Assembly (NCBI RefSeq): GCF_002292295.1
Contig: NZ_DBBS01000019.1
Coordinates: 139,318-203,317, forward strand
Origin: Sphingomonas sp. UBA978
GTDB taxonomy: Bacteria; Pseudomonadota; Alphaproteobacteria; Sphingomonadales; Sphingomonadaceae
Length of the DNA stretch: 64,000 nt
Reading direction: 5' to 3'
Both the position numbers and the translations under genes were made by a program. The notes below the pieces were generated by a model. That model made no database searches, was not told where the DNA came from, and worked only from the letters and a program-made list of their open reading frames with translations. Positions within the stretch are counted from its first letter, which is position 1; each line of letters starts with the position of its first letter. Positions 1-9,133 of this stretch are shown piece after piece.

Positions 1-1188
1 CGAATCGAGGAATCCGTATCGATCGTAGATGCCCTCGCCATAACGCTGGTGCATGGTGTGGAGGCAGGTCGTGGCAAGCTCCGGTTCGAACGCGATCGAC
101 CCCGCCGCCGCGGTCGGCGCGATCGTGCCGTCGTCGCGGGTGCCGGGGCCGCGCTCCGAATAGCTGAAGAACTGCCGGCGTTGCCCGCGCAGCGTCAGCA
201 CGAAGTCCCCCGGGCCGTCACACGCGGTCCAGCCCCAGCAATCCTTGTCATATCCGGCCCAGCCGCCCGGATTGGCGATGCCATAGGCACGCTGGTTGCG
301 CACCGCGCGCCGGCTGTTCTCGAAATAATCGATGCCCTTGCCCTTGATGAAGGGGTCCTGGATGCCGCGGAAATCAACCCAGACGTGGCTGTATTGATGC
401 ACGAACAACGGCGGATAATGGAGGTACGGCTCACCCCAGCGATCCGTCCACGCCGCTTCGAACCGCTGCGTCAGCGCGCCCCAGGTTTCGGGCGGCAGCG
501 GATGCGTCGGCGAGGCGATGGCGAGGAGATACATCAGCATCCCCTCGTTGTAGATGTTCCAGTCCGACGGGATGAACCCGCTTTCCGGGTGCCAGCCCAT
601 CGACAGGAACGGCGGCCGCGGTACGATCCACGTCCAGTCGACCGCGGCGTACAGTCGGTCGGCGAGCGTGCGGATCCGCGCCTCGACCGGATCGTCGCCG
701 TCGAACCAGGTGCCGGCGAACAGCACGCCGGCGATCAGCAGCGCGGTGTCGATCGTCGACAGTTCGGCGCGGGCGAAGCGCAGCCCCTTGGTGACGCCGA
801 GAAAGTGATAGAAGAACCCCTTGTGGCCGCTGGCATCGTCGCTGCCCGGCCCCTGCGGTGCGGCGGAGAACCATTCCAGCGTCGCCAGCGTCCGCGCGCG
901 CGCCTGGTCGCGGGTGATCCAGCCGTTGACCACGCCGACCGGATAGGCGGTCAGCGCGAAGCCGACCGCCGCGATCGACGAGAAGCTTGGCGTCGGCCAG
1001 CGGTCGGGCGCCCACCCGGTCGCGGGATCGGTGGTGTCCCAGAAGAAGCGGAAACTGCGTTCCTGAAGATCGAGGATCAGGTCGCGTGGCGCTGCGGCAG
1101 GCGAGGGGCGGGGCGTCGTCGCGCACCCGCCGGCCAGCCCTGCGAGCGCCAGCCCGCCACTCCCGAGGACCTGTCGTCTGTCAAACAT
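1..1188 (-). CDS. Glucoamylase-family glycoside hydrolase, lipoprotein-like (3' end outside window)
   Basis: The reading frame starts at ATG 1188 and is open to the window edge, giving 396 residues without a stop. The N-terminus has an RR-x-VLG stretch followed by a hydrophobic segment and a Cys near residue 22 (LAGLAGGC), so it looks like a Tat-type or lipoprotein signal. Segments such as FRFFWDTTDPATGWAPDRW, GKGIDYFENSRRA and GFIPSDWNIYNEGMLMY are typical of the glycoamylase-like family (Pfam Glycoamylase; GH144-type enzymes that cut beta-1,2-glucans belong here). It probably degrades an oligo- or polysaccharide in the periplasm. The TonB receptor gene lies upstream on the same strand, so coupled uptake and cleavage is plausible but inferred. 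The substrate cannot be read from the sequence. Confidence 0.85.
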   Translation of the reverse strand, partial: MFDRRQVLGSGGLALAGLAGGCATTPRPSPAAAPRDLILDLQERSFRFFWDTTDPATGWAPDRWPTPSFSSIAAVGFALTAYPVGVVNGWITRDQARARTLATLEWFSAAPQGPGSDDASGHKGFFYHFLGVTKGLRFARAELSTIDTALLIAGVLFAGTWFDGDDPVEARIRTLADRLYAAVDWTWIVPRPPFLSMGWHPESGFIPSDWNIYNEGMLMYLLAIASPTHPLPPETWGALTQRFEAAWTDRWGEPYLHYPPLFVHQYSHVWVDFRGIQDPFIKGKGIDYFENSRRAVRNQRAYGIANPGGWAGYDKDCWGWTACDGPGDFVLTLRGQRRQFFSYSERGPGTRDDGTIAPTAAAGSIAFEPELATTCLHTMHQRYGEGIYDRYGFLDS

Positions 1189-1230
1189 AAAGCGGCCTCT
1201 CGCGCCTAAACCAAATCACCACCGCCTCTC

Positions 1231-1300
1231 ATGCCGAGTCTGTCGAAGTACCCCCGAGACTCGATGCCCTTCGACAGGCTCAGGGCGAGCGGTGGTGCGT
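1231..1300. repeat. Dispersed intergenic inverted-repeat element
   Basis: The gap between the hydrolase and the TonB receptor holds CTGTCGAAG (1240-1248) and its complement CTTCGACAG (1269-1277), followed by GCTCAGGGCGAGCGG. I recall this type of sequence as a common intergenic repeat of sphingomonad genomes. A second arm pair, CACGGGCGG (1310-1318) and CCGCCCGTG (1332-1340), lies just past the TonB receptor stop codon and may end its transcript, though no T-run follows. Confidence 0.55.
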
Positions 1301-1345
1301 GTCCCCGGACACGGGCGGGCCCCACCGGACGCCGCCCGTGCCGCA

Positions 1346-4300
1346 TCAGAAGCGGTAGCCCAGCCGGAACTGGATACGCCGCGGCAGCGTCAGCAGGCTC
1401 GATGCACTCGATGCGTCCGCCGGCTTCAGCGTGTCGGGCGGCGTCGCGCTCAGGTTGATACCCTCGTCGAAGCCGGTGAAGTTCTTGTTGTTGAAGGCGT
1501 TGAGCACGTCGACCGCGGCCTCGAGCTGGTCCTCGTTGCCGAACACGGCGAACCGTTTGGCCAGCGTCACATTGACTTCGCAAAAGGCGAACAGCCCCTT
1601 GATGCAATTCTTCTCCGGATAGCCGGTGGTGAAGACGCGCTGGCCCGGCGCAGTGCCGTTGGTGGTGTCGGTGATATTGTACGCCTGGCCGCTGCCGAGC
1701 GTCGTCAGCGTCGAGAACTGGAAACCGAGCGGCAGGTCGACGATGCCCGACAGGACGACGCGATGCCGCTCGTCGCCCACCGACGCGCGCCAGCCATAGT
1801 CGTCCGGCGTCACCTCATCGAGGCTGAACAGGTCGCCGCCGTTCTTCTCGCCCTTGCCGAGCGTGTAGGAGATGTTGACGCCCCAGCCCGATGCCTTCGA
1901 GTAGTTCTTGTCGAGCGTGACGTAGAGCGCCTTGTAGCGGGTATCGAGCCCGTCATAGCCGATCAGCACGTTCGAATAGCCCAGACCGCGGATGCGGGTC
2001 AGCGCCGTATTGTCGCAGCAGGTGCCCAGACCGGCATTGTTCCGCGTCGCGAACAGATAGGTATAGCCGTTGCGTCCGCGCTGGTACGATCCGCTGACCG
2101 AGGCCTGGAAGATGCCGATCTTCTGCCGGACGCCGAGCGAGAACTGGTCATTGACCGGCGGCTTCGCATTGTTCTGCGTTACCAGCAGCTCGGGCAGGCC
2201 GGTCTCCGGGTTGCTCGCGAGCAGCGACAGCAGGCCGTCGCGGGTAAGATAGCGGTTGTTCCACGCCGTGGTCGGCTGGCCGTTGCGCAGCGTGCCGTTG
2301 GGCGAGAAGCGGAACAGCCCGACCGGGTTGATCGTGCGGCTGAGTTCGTCGACGGTGTTGTTGAAGTTGTTTCGATCGTAATAGCGGCCCGCGCCGCCGA
2401 AGATCACCGTCCGCTGATCGTCGTTGATGTCGTAGGAGAAGCCGAAGCGCGGGGCGATCGCGCCCGCGAACGGCTTGCGGTTCGAGCCGGTCGAGATGTA
2501 GTTTTCGGGATTGAAATAGCTGGTCGTGGGCAGCGAGCGCAGCGCCGCCGCGGCGCCCGATGGCGTCACGAAATTGTTGTTCTTGGCGTTGGTCTCGTAA
2601 TCCCAGCGGACGCCCAGATTGAGCTGCAGCTTGTCGGTGACGTCCCAGTCGTCCTGCGCATACAGGCCGACCTGCGTGTTCGCGCCGAAGATGCGGCCGT
2701 TGCCGAGGCCGAGGCGTGCCTCGGCGGGGAAGGCGAAGGTCAGATCGTCGGTCGGGTCGTTGGGCGTGTTGGCGTTGTCGGCGCGCTGGAAGGTGTAGCG
2801 CGGTTGCAGATAGGCGTTGTTGGTGAATTCGATGTCGGTGATCTCGACGCGCGCGCCGACTTTGAACGCATGGCCGTCGAAGCCGGTATAGGTCAAATCG
2901 TCACGGATCGTGTAGCTCTGCTGCACTTCGCGCCGGCTCGAATCCTTGCCGCCGAAGATGATGACGCCGGCATAGTCGAAGGTCGGCAGGTCGGGGTTGA
3001 TCGACACCGGATTGAACGCATAGTTCAGATAATTGACGTTGAATTCGTTGACGAAGCTGCTGCCCGTATAGGTCCATTTGAACAGATAGGTGTCGACCGT
3101 ATTGCGCTTGTTCTCGGCGTTCTCGTAGCTGACGGTGCCGCCGAAATTCTGGATGTCGGTTTCCGAACGGCGGCTGTACGACAGGTCGAACACCTGGTTC
3201 GAATCCGGCGTCAGCGTCAGCTTGCCGAAGTAGAAATCGCCGCGGAACGGGCTGACGAACGATCCCTCGAACTCGCTGAGGCGGCGGCCGGAAAAGCGCT
3301 CGAACTCGCTGATCGCAGTGGCATCGGCGGTGCGGCTCGGGTTGACGTTGAAGGCGCGATCCTGATCGTTGCCTTCATAGGTCGCGAAGAAGAACAATTT
3401 GTCCTTGATGATCGGACCGCCCAGAGCGGCGCCATATTGCTTGCGCTTGAACGCGGGTTTGCCGTTGCCGTCCTGCTTATCGAAATAGCCGATCTCGCTG
3501 AGCGAGCGGTCGGTATACTGGCCGAATACCTCGCCGTGGAATTCGTTGGTGCCCGATTTGGTCACCGAGGTGATGATCGCGGAGCCGGCCTGTTCGTATT
3601 CGGCCTTGTAATTCTGGGTCAGGACGCGGAATTCCTGCACCGCGAGCTGGCCGAACGGATTGCCGCGACTGTTCTGCTGGCCGGCGACGCCGCCTTCGCG
3701 CAGCTTGTTCTTGAGGCTGACTCCGTCGATGAACACGTTGACCTGGCTCGCGGTCGAGGCGCCGGCCTGGAAGCCCTTGTTGGTCTCGCTGTCGTTGTAG
3801 CGCACGCCCGGCGCGAGCGCGGCGAAGCTCAGGAAGTTGCGATCGGTCTGCGGCAGCGTGCGGATCTGCGCCTGGCTGACGTTGGTCGCGACCTCGCTGG
3901 TGCGCGTCTCGACCAGCCGGCTGCCGGTGACGACGATGTCGCCGCCCTCGTTGGTATTCGTGGAGCCGGCGAACGTCGTCGTCTCGGTGCCCGCTTCCGC
4001 CGTGCCGGCGGCTGGGGCCGCCGCGCCGAGCGTCGCGTCCAGAGAGGCGGACTGGCCGATGCCGATCGCGACGACGCGCTCGAACGTCGCGCCCTCCGCG
4101 CCGGTGATCGTGACGCGATATTCGCCCGGGCGCAGGCCGCGCAGCGAGTAATTGCCGCTGGCGTCGCTGGTCGCGCGGAACGTCTGGTTGGTACCGGTAC
4201 TGACCGCGACGACGCTCGCGCCGCCGATCGGCGCGCCATCGGCCCCGCGAACCTGACCGCGCACGCTGGCGGTCGTCGTCTGCGCATAGGCGGGCGCGGT

Positions 4301-4372
4301 CAGCGCGACCCCGCCGAGAATGGTGGTGGTGGCCAGCGCGGCGCGGAGCGCCACGATCATGGTGGTCTTCAT
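1346..4372 (-). CDS. TonB-dependent receptor with carboxypeptidase-regulatory-like N-domain (Oar-like)
   Basis: This 1008-residue outer-membrane receptor imports a ligand using TonB energy. The start at 4372 (MKTTMIVALRA) gives a clean signal peptide ending AYAQ and has AGGGGAAAAG just upstream. A transthyretin-like carboxypeptidase-regulatory domain (about 25-110, VRGQVRGADGAPIGGASV) comes first. A plug domain (about 145-280, DIVVTGSRL) and a long 22-strand-type barrel follow, ending in RLGYRF with the terminal Phe expected of outer-membrane proteins. The Oar-like subclass is common in sphingomonads. The hydrolase gene downstream suggests a carbohydrate ligand, which is inference only. Confidence 0.93.
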   Translation of the reverse strand: MKTTMIVALRAALATTTILGGVALTAPAYAQTTTASVRGQVRGADGAPIGGASVVAVSTGTNQTFRATSDASGNYSLRGLRPGEYRVTITGAEGATFERVVAIGIGQSASLDATLGAAAPAAGTAEAGTETTTFAGSTNTNEGGDIVVTGSRLVETRTSEVATNVSQAQIRTLPQTDRNFLSFAALAPGVRYNDSETNKGFQAGASTASQVNVFIDGVSLKNKLREGGVAGQQNSRGNPFGQLAVQEFRVLTQNYKAEYEQAGSAIITSVTKSGTNEFHGEVFGQYTDRSLSEIGYFDKQDGNGKPAFKRKQYGAALGGPIIKDKLFFFATYEGNDQDRAFNVNPSRTADATAISEFERFSGRRLSEFEGSFVSPFRGDFYFGKLTLTPDSNQVFDLSYSRRSETDIQNFGGTVSYENAENKRNTVDTYLFKWTYTGSSFVNEFNVNYLNYAFNPVSINPDLPTFDYAGVIIFGGKDSSRREVQQSYTIRDDLTYTGFDGHAFKVGARVEITDIEFTNNAYLQPRYTFQRADNANTPNDPTDDLTFAFPAEARLGLGNGRIFGANTQVGLYAQDDWDVTDKLQLNLGVRWDYETNAKNNNFVTPSGAAAALRSLPTTSYFNPENYISTGSNRKPFAGAIAPRFGFSYDINDDQRTVIFGGAGRYYDRNNFNNTVDELSRTINPVGLFRFSPNGTLRNGQPTTAWNNRYLTRDGLLSLLASNPETGLPELLVTQNNAKPPVNDQFSLGVRQKIGIFQASVSGSYQRGRNGYTYLFATRNNAGLGTCCDNTALTRIRGLGYSNVLIGYDGLDTRYKALYVTLDKNYSKASGWGVNISYTLGKGEKNGGDLFSLDEVTPDDYGWRASVGDERHRVVLSGIVDLPLGFQFSTLTTLGSGQAYNITDTTNGTAPGQRVFTTGYPEKNCIKGLFAFCEVNVTLAKRFAVFGNEDQLEAAVDVLNAFNNKNFTGFDEGINLSATPPDTLKPADASSASSLLTLPRRIQFRLGYRF

Positions 4373-4723
4373 GTCTTTTCCCCTGCGCGGCGCCGCCATG
4401 GCCCGTGCTTCCTGATCTCACGCGCCCGGGGATGGTGCTGCGGCCGATCCTGTTCGGCCATGCGAAGGACAATGGTCTCGCCAGAGTCCTTCCGGCATCC
4501 TCCCCAAGGTGGAGCCATCGGCTCCGTCCCTGTCTCCTCGGGCGGTTCGCCGCCTCTCTGCTGTCGGGTTGGCTCCCTTAGAAGCGTGTCACCGGCAGTT
4601 CCATCGTAAAGCGGTGACGAACGTTACGGTTCCGAAGCGGATTGTTTCCATCCGTGTCTGTTGCAAATCTATCACGGGTCCCCGGGGCTGGCGCGAAGCG
4701 CCCGCGGCGGGCAGAACGTCGGC
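4373..4723. other. Divergent promoter region, no gene seen
   Basis: These 351 bases separate the TonB receptor from the enoyl-CoA hydratase, which point away from each other. I see a small hairpin GGAGCC-ATC-GGCTCC near 4510 and two GTTCC motifs without a partner at the correct distance. The block 4600-4670 is less GC-rich than its surroundings and probably holds the promoters. I find no convincing coding frame, RNA gene or repeat. Confidence 0.5.
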
Positions 4724-5494
4724 ATGAGCCCTGTTTCCGTCGCGCAGGATGGCCATGTCGCCATCCTCACCTTCGCCCGCCCGCCGCATAATTTCGCCGA
4801 TCTGGCGCTGATCGAGGCGATTGGGGCGGCCTTTGCCGCCTGCGATGCCGATCCGCAGGTGCGCGCGATCGTGCTCCAGTCGGACGGGCGGATCTTTTGT
4901 GCGGGCGCCGATCTCGCCCGCGACAATCCGGTCGCGGAGGATTTGCCGGCCGGCACGCGCAACCCCTTCTACGTCGCCGCGGCGCAGCTGTTCGCGGTGC
5001 AGACGCCGGTGGTCGCCGCGGTACAGGGATCGGCGGTGGGGGCAGGGCTGGGCCTGGCGCTGGTCGCGGACTTCCGCGTCGCCGCGCCCGAGGCGCGCTT
5101 CGTCGCCAATTTTGTCGCGCTCGGCTTCCATCCCGGTTTCGGCATATCGGCGGTGCTGGAACGCGTGATCGGCCGCCAGCGCGCGCTGCTGATGAATCTC
5201 ACCTCCCGCCGCATCAAGGGGCAACAGGCGGCCGAATGGGGGCTGGTCGATGTGCTGGTGCCCGCCGACCGCCTGCGCGCCGAGGCACTGGCGCTGGCGC
5301 GGGAGATCGCGGCGGGCGCGCCTCTCGCGGTGGGCTCGACCCGCGCGACGATCCGCGGCAATCTGCTGGCGCTGGTCCAGCGCCAGACCGACCACGAACT
5401 CGCCGAACAGGCATGGCTGCAAAAGACCGCCGACTTCGCCGAGGGCGTGCGCGCGGTGAACGAGCGGCGACCGGGAAACTTCACCGGTCGCTGA
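4724..5494 (+). CDS. Enoyl-CoA hydratase/isomerase family protein
   Basis: This is a 256-residue crotonase-fold protein, close to the family's normal length. The start at 4724 (MSPVSVAQDGHVAILTF) matches the usual N-terminus, and longer forms read through non-conserved sequence. The oxyanion-hole segments are visible: IFCAGADLA (around residues 65-75) and GSAVGAGLGLAL (around 115). A family function in fatty acid or acyl-CoA degradation is likely, but the substrate is not readable. In place of the paired catalytic glutamates of true hydratases I see a less typical sequence (FVALGFHPGFG), so it may have isomerase or another crotonase activity. It converges on gor with six bases between the stop codons. 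Confidence 0.85.
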   Translation: MSPVSVAQDGHVAILTFARPPHNFADLALIEAIGAAFAACDADPQVRAIVLQSDGRIFCAGADLARDNPVAEDLPAGTRNPFYVAAAQLFAVQTPVVAAVQGSAVGAGLGLALVADFRVAAPEARFVANFVALGFHPGFGISAVLERVIGRQRALLMNLTSRRIKGQQAAEWGLVDVLVPADRLRAEALALAREIAAGAPLAVGSTRATIRGNLLALVQRQTDHELAEQAWLQKTADFAEGVRAVNERRPGNFTGR

Positions 5495-5500
5495 TCGCGG

Positions 5501-6847
5501 TCACTTCATCAGCACGAGCTCTTCCGCCATCGTCGGGTGCAGCGCGACCGTCTCGTCGAACTGCGCCTTGGTCAGCCCAGCCTTCACCGCGATCGCCGCG
5601 GCTTGCAGGATCTCCGGCACGTCCGGCCCGATCATGTGCAGCCCGACGATCCGCCCCGTCTCGCCATCGCACACCATCTTGTAAAGCGCTCGCTCGTTGC
5701 GGCCGGCCAGCACGTTCTTCATCGGCCGGAAATCGGACGAATAGACGCTGACCGACCCCAGCTTCTGCTTCGCCTCGCTCTCGGTCATGCCGACGCCAGC
5801 GAGCGGGGGATGGCTGAACACCGCGGACGGAATGTTGGTATAGTCGACCGTCGTCGGCTTGTTGCCATAGAAGGTGTCGGCGAACGCCTGGCCTTCGCGG
5901 ATCGCGATCGGGGTCAGCTGGATGCGGTTGGTGACGTCGCCGATCGCGAAGATGCTCTCGACGTTCGACCGGTTGTGCGCGTCGACGACGATCGCGCCCT
6001 TCTCCAGCGCGACGCCCGCATCCTCCAGCCCCAGCTCTTCCGTGTTCGGCACGCGGCCGGTGGCGAACATGACCATGTCGACGGTGACCGGTTCGTGACC
6101 GGACATACGCACCGTCAGGCAGCCGTCCTCCTGTTTGTCGATCCCCTCAAAATTGGCGTCGAACTTGAACTCCAGCCCCTTCATCATGCTGATCTGGAGC
6201 AGCCGGTCGCGGATCGACAGGTCGTAGCCGCGCAGGATGTCCTGCGTCCGGTTCATGATGATGACGTGCGAGCCCAATTGGTGGAAGATGCCGGCGAATT
6301 CGTTGGCGATATAGCCGGCCCCGGCGATCAGCACCCGTTTCGGCAAGGCATCCAGATGAAACGCCTCGTTGCTGGTGATGCCGTGTTCGGCACCCGGACA
6401 TTCCGGCACCGCGGGCCGCGCGCCGACCGCGATCAGGATGCGTTCCGCGGTCTTTTCCGTCCCGTCGGCGAGGCGGACGCTGTGCGGCCCGGTGACGACC
6501 GCACGGCTGTGAATGATCTCGACCCCGTGGTTCTCCAGCGTCTGGGTATAGGCGCCGTTGATCCGGTCGACCTCTTCCAGCACATTGTCGCGCAGCGTCT
6601 TCCAGTCGAAGTCGCACTGGTCGGGCACCTGCCAGCCGAAGCGCTTGGCGTCCTTCAGGTCCTCGGCGAAATGCGCGCCGTAGATGAGCAGCTTCTTGGG
6701 CACGCAGCCGCGGATGACGCAGGTGCCGCCGACGCGATATTCCTCGGCGACGGCGACCCTCGCGCCATGCGCGGCGGCGACGCGGCTCGCCCGTGTCCCG
6801 CCCGACCCCGCACCGATGACGAAGAGGTCGTAGTCATAGTCGGCCAT
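5501..6847 (-). CDS. gor: Glutathione-disulfide reductase
   Basis: This is a 448-residue flavoprotein that reduces oxidised glutathione with NADPH in the cytoplasm. The FAD-binding GAGSGGTRA motif is at the N-terminus. The redox-active disulfide is in GGTCVIRGCVPKK (about residues 42-54). The NADPH domain carries GAGYIANEFAG, and the C-terminal dimer domain has the active-site HPTMAEE. The start lies only six bases after the vapC stop codon, so gor may be co-transcribed with the toxin-antitoxin pair upstream. GGAG lies about ten bases before its ATG, inside the vapC tail. Confidence 0.95.
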   Translation of the reverse strand: MADYDYDLFVIGAGSGGTRASRVAAAHGARVAVAEEYRVGGTCVIRGCVPKKLLIYGAHFAEDLKDAKRFGWQVPDQCDFDWKTLRDNVLEEVDRINGAYTQTLENHGVEIIHSRAVVTGPHSVRLADGTEKTAERILIAVGARPAVPECPGAEHGITSNEAFHLDALPKRVLIAGAGYIANEFAGIFHQLGSHVIIMNRTQDILRGYDLSIRDRLLQISMMKGLEFKFDANFEGIDKQEDGCLTVRMSGHEPVTVDMVMFATGRVPNTEELGLEDAGVALEKGAIVVDAHNRSNVESIFAIGDVTNRIQLTPIAIREGQAFADTFYGNKPTTVDYTNIPSAVFSHPPLAGVGMTESEAKQKLGSVSVYSSDFRPMKNVLAGRNERALYKMVCDGETGRIVGLHMIGPDVPEILQAAAIAVKAGLTKAQFDETVALHPTMAEELVLMK

Positions 6848-6853
6848 GGTATC

Positions 6854-7261
6854 TTACTCCGGGTCCGCGAGCGCCGACCGGAGGCCGAGATGCTGGACGA
6901 AAGGGTCGAAATCGCGATCGCTGTATAACAGCGGAAGGCGGTCAAGGATGCAGCGCGTGGCGATCAGCGTGTCGATCGTCTTGCGGATCGTGATGCCGAG
7001 CCCGCGCAGGCAGCGATAATGCCGCGCGGCCTGCACGGCGACGCGATGGTCGCTTATCTGGACCGTGGCGAACTCGGAAAGACGCGCATGCGCGGCGCGA
7101 TAGGTGCGTTCGTCTCGCGTCCCCTGCAACACCTCGACCAGCATCAGATCGCCGACACCGATGTCCTGCCCGGCGATGATGAGCGCTTCCAATGCTTGCG
7201 TCTGCAGATTGCGCCGGCGCGCCAGTTTGTCGATCCAGATACTGCTGTCGACGAGGATCAT
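6854..7261 (-). CDS. vapC: VapC-type PIN-domain ribonuclease toxin
   Basis: The 135-residue protein begins MILVDSSIWIDKL, the classical PIN start with the first acidic metal ligand (Asp5). Later acidic positions fit: LVEVLQG with Glu near 43, TIDTLIA around 98, and YSDRDFDPF near the end. VapC toxins cut tRNA or rRNA when unopposed. The ATG overlaps the vapB stop as ATGA, so the pair is translationally coupled. The toxin looks full length and intact, with all expected acidic residues. Confidence 0.9.
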   Translation of the reverse strand: MILVDSSIWIDKLARRRNLQTQALEALIIAGQDIGVGDLMLVEVLQGTRDERTYRAAHARLSEFATVQISDHRVAVQAARHYRCLRGLGITIRKTIDTLIATRCILDRLPLLYSDRDFDPFVQHLGLRSALADPE

Positions 7262-7470
7262 TTCTCGGCCGGCAGATATTTGCTGGTCCTCATATCATCT
7301 AGATCACCGTCCCAGCCCAAACCTTCGAGTCCGCGCAGGGCCGCCAGCTGCCGGCGCGCCTTGATCGTTCGCCGCAGCGACTCAATCACCGTGTCGCGCT
7401 TGGTCGTGGTACCGAGCGCTTCCATCGCCTCCGCCATCAGGTTTTCATCGATCTCGATATTGGTCCGCAT
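7258..7470 (-). CDS. vapB: VapB-type antitoxin
   Basis: This 70-residue protein starts MRTNIEIDENL and continues AEAMEALGTTTKRDTVIESL, the ribbon-helix-helix pattern of short VapB antitoxins (type II, DUF2191-like). The acidic and basic C-terminus (GLGWDGDLDDMR) is the usual toxin-binding tail. The start at 7470 lies inside a perfect palindrome that probably acts as the operator. It is the first gene of a vapB-vapC(-gor) unit. Confidence 0.88.
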   Translation of the reverse strand: MRTNIEIDENLMAEAMEALGTTTKRDTVIESLRRTIKARRQLAALRGLEGLGWDGDLDDMRTSKYLPAEK

Positions 7471-7498
7471 GTGTATGGCTCCGCAGAGCCATACACAT
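7469..7498. promoter_or_regulatory. Perfect 13-bp-arm palindrome overlapping vapB start (probable VapBC operator)
   Basis: ATGTGTATGGCTC (7469-7481), a CGCA spacer, and GAGCCATACACAT (7486-7498) form a perfect inverted repeat. It overlaps the vapB ATG. VapB ribbon-helix-helix dimers normally bind such palindromes to repress their own operon, with VapC as co-repressor. That role here is inferred from position and symmetry. An RNA hairpin masking vapB translation is a second possibility. Confidence 0.7.
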
Positions 7499-7514
7499 AG
7501 CGATCCCGCTGCGA

Positions 7515-9005
7515 TCAATCCAGACCGGCGCGGCGGATCAGGTCTTCGGTCGAGGGGTCGAACGACTGGCCGCCCTGGTCGGCCGCCTTTGCCATTTCCT
7601 TGCCCAGCTCGACGCCGAACTGGTCGAAAGAATTGATGCCGAGCAGCACCCCGTTCACGAATACGCGATGTTCGTAGAAGGCGATCAGCGCCCCCAGCGT
7701 GCGCGCGTCGAGCACGTCGAGCAGCAGCGTCGACGACGGCCGGTCGCCGCTGTACGAACGCGCGGGGTCCTCGGCCTGCTTGCCCTTCATCAGCGCCGCA
7801 CCCTGCGCGAAGGCGTTGAGCAGCAGGTCGCGGTGATGGTCCGGCGCCAGCGTGTCGCCCGCCTCGATCACCGCGATGAACTCGACCGGCACGAGGTGCG
7901 TGCCCTGATGCAGCAGCTGGAACACCGCATGCTGCGCATCGGTGCCGACCCCGCCCCAGGTGATCGCCGCGGTCGGGCGGCCGACCGGCGAGCCGTCGGT
8001 CTTCACGCCCTTGCCGTTCGATTCCATCTCCAGCTGCTGGAGGTAGCTCGGCAGCAGCCGCAGCCGCTCGTCATAGGCGAAGGGCGCGCGCGTCTCGGCA
8101 TGGCGCACCTGCGTGTAGTAAAGGTCGGCGAACGCGGCGAGCGCGGGTGCGTTCTCGTGCAGCGCGGTCAGGCGGAAATGGCGGTCCATCTCGGCCGCGC
8201 CCTCCAGCAGTTCCTCGAACGCGCCCCAGCCGAGCCCGATCGCCGCCGGAAAGCCGATGGAGGACCACAGCGAATAGCGCCCGCCGACCCCTTCGCTGAA
8301 CGGCAGGATGCGGGTTTCGTCGACGCCCCATTCCATCGCCTTGTCGGGCGCGGCGGTCAGCGCGATGACCTTCCCGTACGGGTCCTCGACGCCATGCTCC
8401 TTCATCCACTGCAACGCGGATTCGGCGTTGAGCATCGTTTCCTTGGTGGTGAAGGTCTTGGAGGCCAGCACCAGCAGCGTCGCCGCCGGATCGAAATCCT
8501 TGATCGCATCCTCCAGCGCGACGCCGTCGACGTTGGACACGATCGCGACGTCGTAGCGCGAATCCTCGCGGCCCAGCGCGTCGACCAGCAGGTGCGGCCC
8601 GAGCGCCGAACCGCCGATGCCGATGTGCAGCACGTGGCGGATGTCGCCCAGCGCGCCGCCCTCGATCGCGTCGATCAGTGAGCGCATCCGCTCGTGGAAC
8701 TTGCGCGCGCGCGCGACGCTGTCGGGATTGCCCTCGTAGCGTTCCGCGGTATGCTCGACCGGGCGATCCTCGGTGACGTTGACATGCTCGCCGCCGAACA
8801 TCGCGTCGCGCTTACCGGCAAGGTCCTGCGCCTGTGCCAGCGCGACGAACGCCTCGACCGCGTCCTTGGTCAGATGCGTCTTCGACCAGTCGAAATGGAT
8901 GCCCGCCACGTCGAGGCTGAACCGCTGCAGGCGGCTATCGTCCTGGTCGAACAGGTCGACCAGTCTGGGGGAGGGCAGGGCTTCGATTGCGGTCCAGTCG
9001 CTCAT
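7515..9005 (-). CDS. pgi: Glucose-6-phosphate isomerase
   Basis: This 496-residue enzyme interconverts glucose-6-phosphate and fructose-6-phosphate. The start at 9005 (MSDWTAIEALP) is preceded by AAAGGACGG at good spacing. Family signatures seen are HIGIGGSALGPHLL (about 130-143), GVGGRYSLWSSIGF (about 250) and the substrate-binding LLPSYLQQLEMESNGKG region. SFDQFGVELGK is near the C-terminus. Length is slightly short of the E. coli enzyme, as in the compact alphaproteobacterial form. vapB follows 44 bases downstream on the same strand. Confidence 0.95.
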   Translation of the reverse strand: MSDWTAIEALPSPRLVDLFDQDDSRLQRFSLDVAGIHFDWSKTHLTKDAVEAFVALAQAQDLAGKRDAMFGGEHVNVTEDRPVEHTAERYEGNPDSVARARKFHERMRSLIDAIEGGALGDIRHVLHIGIGGSALGPHLLVDALGREDSRYDVAIVSNVDGVALEDAIKDFDPAATLLVLASKTFTTKETMLNAESALQWMKEHGVEDPYGKVIALTAAPDKAMEWGVDETRILPFSEGVGGRYSLWSSIGFPAAIGLGWGAFEELLEGAAEMDRHFRLTALHENAPALAAFADLYYTQVRHAETRAPFAYDERLRLLPSYLQQLEMESNGKGVKTDGSPVGRPTAAITWGGVGTDAQHAVFQLLHQGTHLVPVEFIAVIEAGDTLAPDHHRDLLLNAFAQGAALMKGKQAEDPARSYSGDRPSSTLLLDVLDARTLGALIAFYEHRVFVNGVLLGINSFDQFGVELGKEMAKAADQGGQSFDPSTEDLIRRAGLD

Positions 9006-9108
9006 GGTATCCGTCCTTTGGGGAGGCTGATCGTGACAGTCCCGTATCGATCCATCCGCATCGGGCCAAGCCCCCACGATGGCGACGGGAACGACTACTC
9101 AGGACGCG

Positions 9109-9130
9109 CGGGGAGCGCTAAGGCTCCCCG
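9109..9130 (+). promoter_or_regulatory. Hairpin immediately upstream of lepB
   Basis: CGGGGAGC (9109-9116) and GCTCCCCG (9123-9130) pair perfectly around a six-base loop, three bases before the lepB ATG. The only purine-rich ribosome-binding candidates, GGGGAG and TAAGG, lie inside this hairpin. Folding could therefore limit lepB translation. This is inferred from the sequence alone. Confidence 0.4.
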
Positions 9131-9133
9131 TCT

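Noticed and set aside
1292..4609. A 1105-codon plus-strand open frame opposite the TonB receptor
   Set aside because: It is the antisense shadow of a clear receptor gene. It is Arg-, Ala- and Gly-rich with no recognisable domain, as expected in GC-rich DNA.
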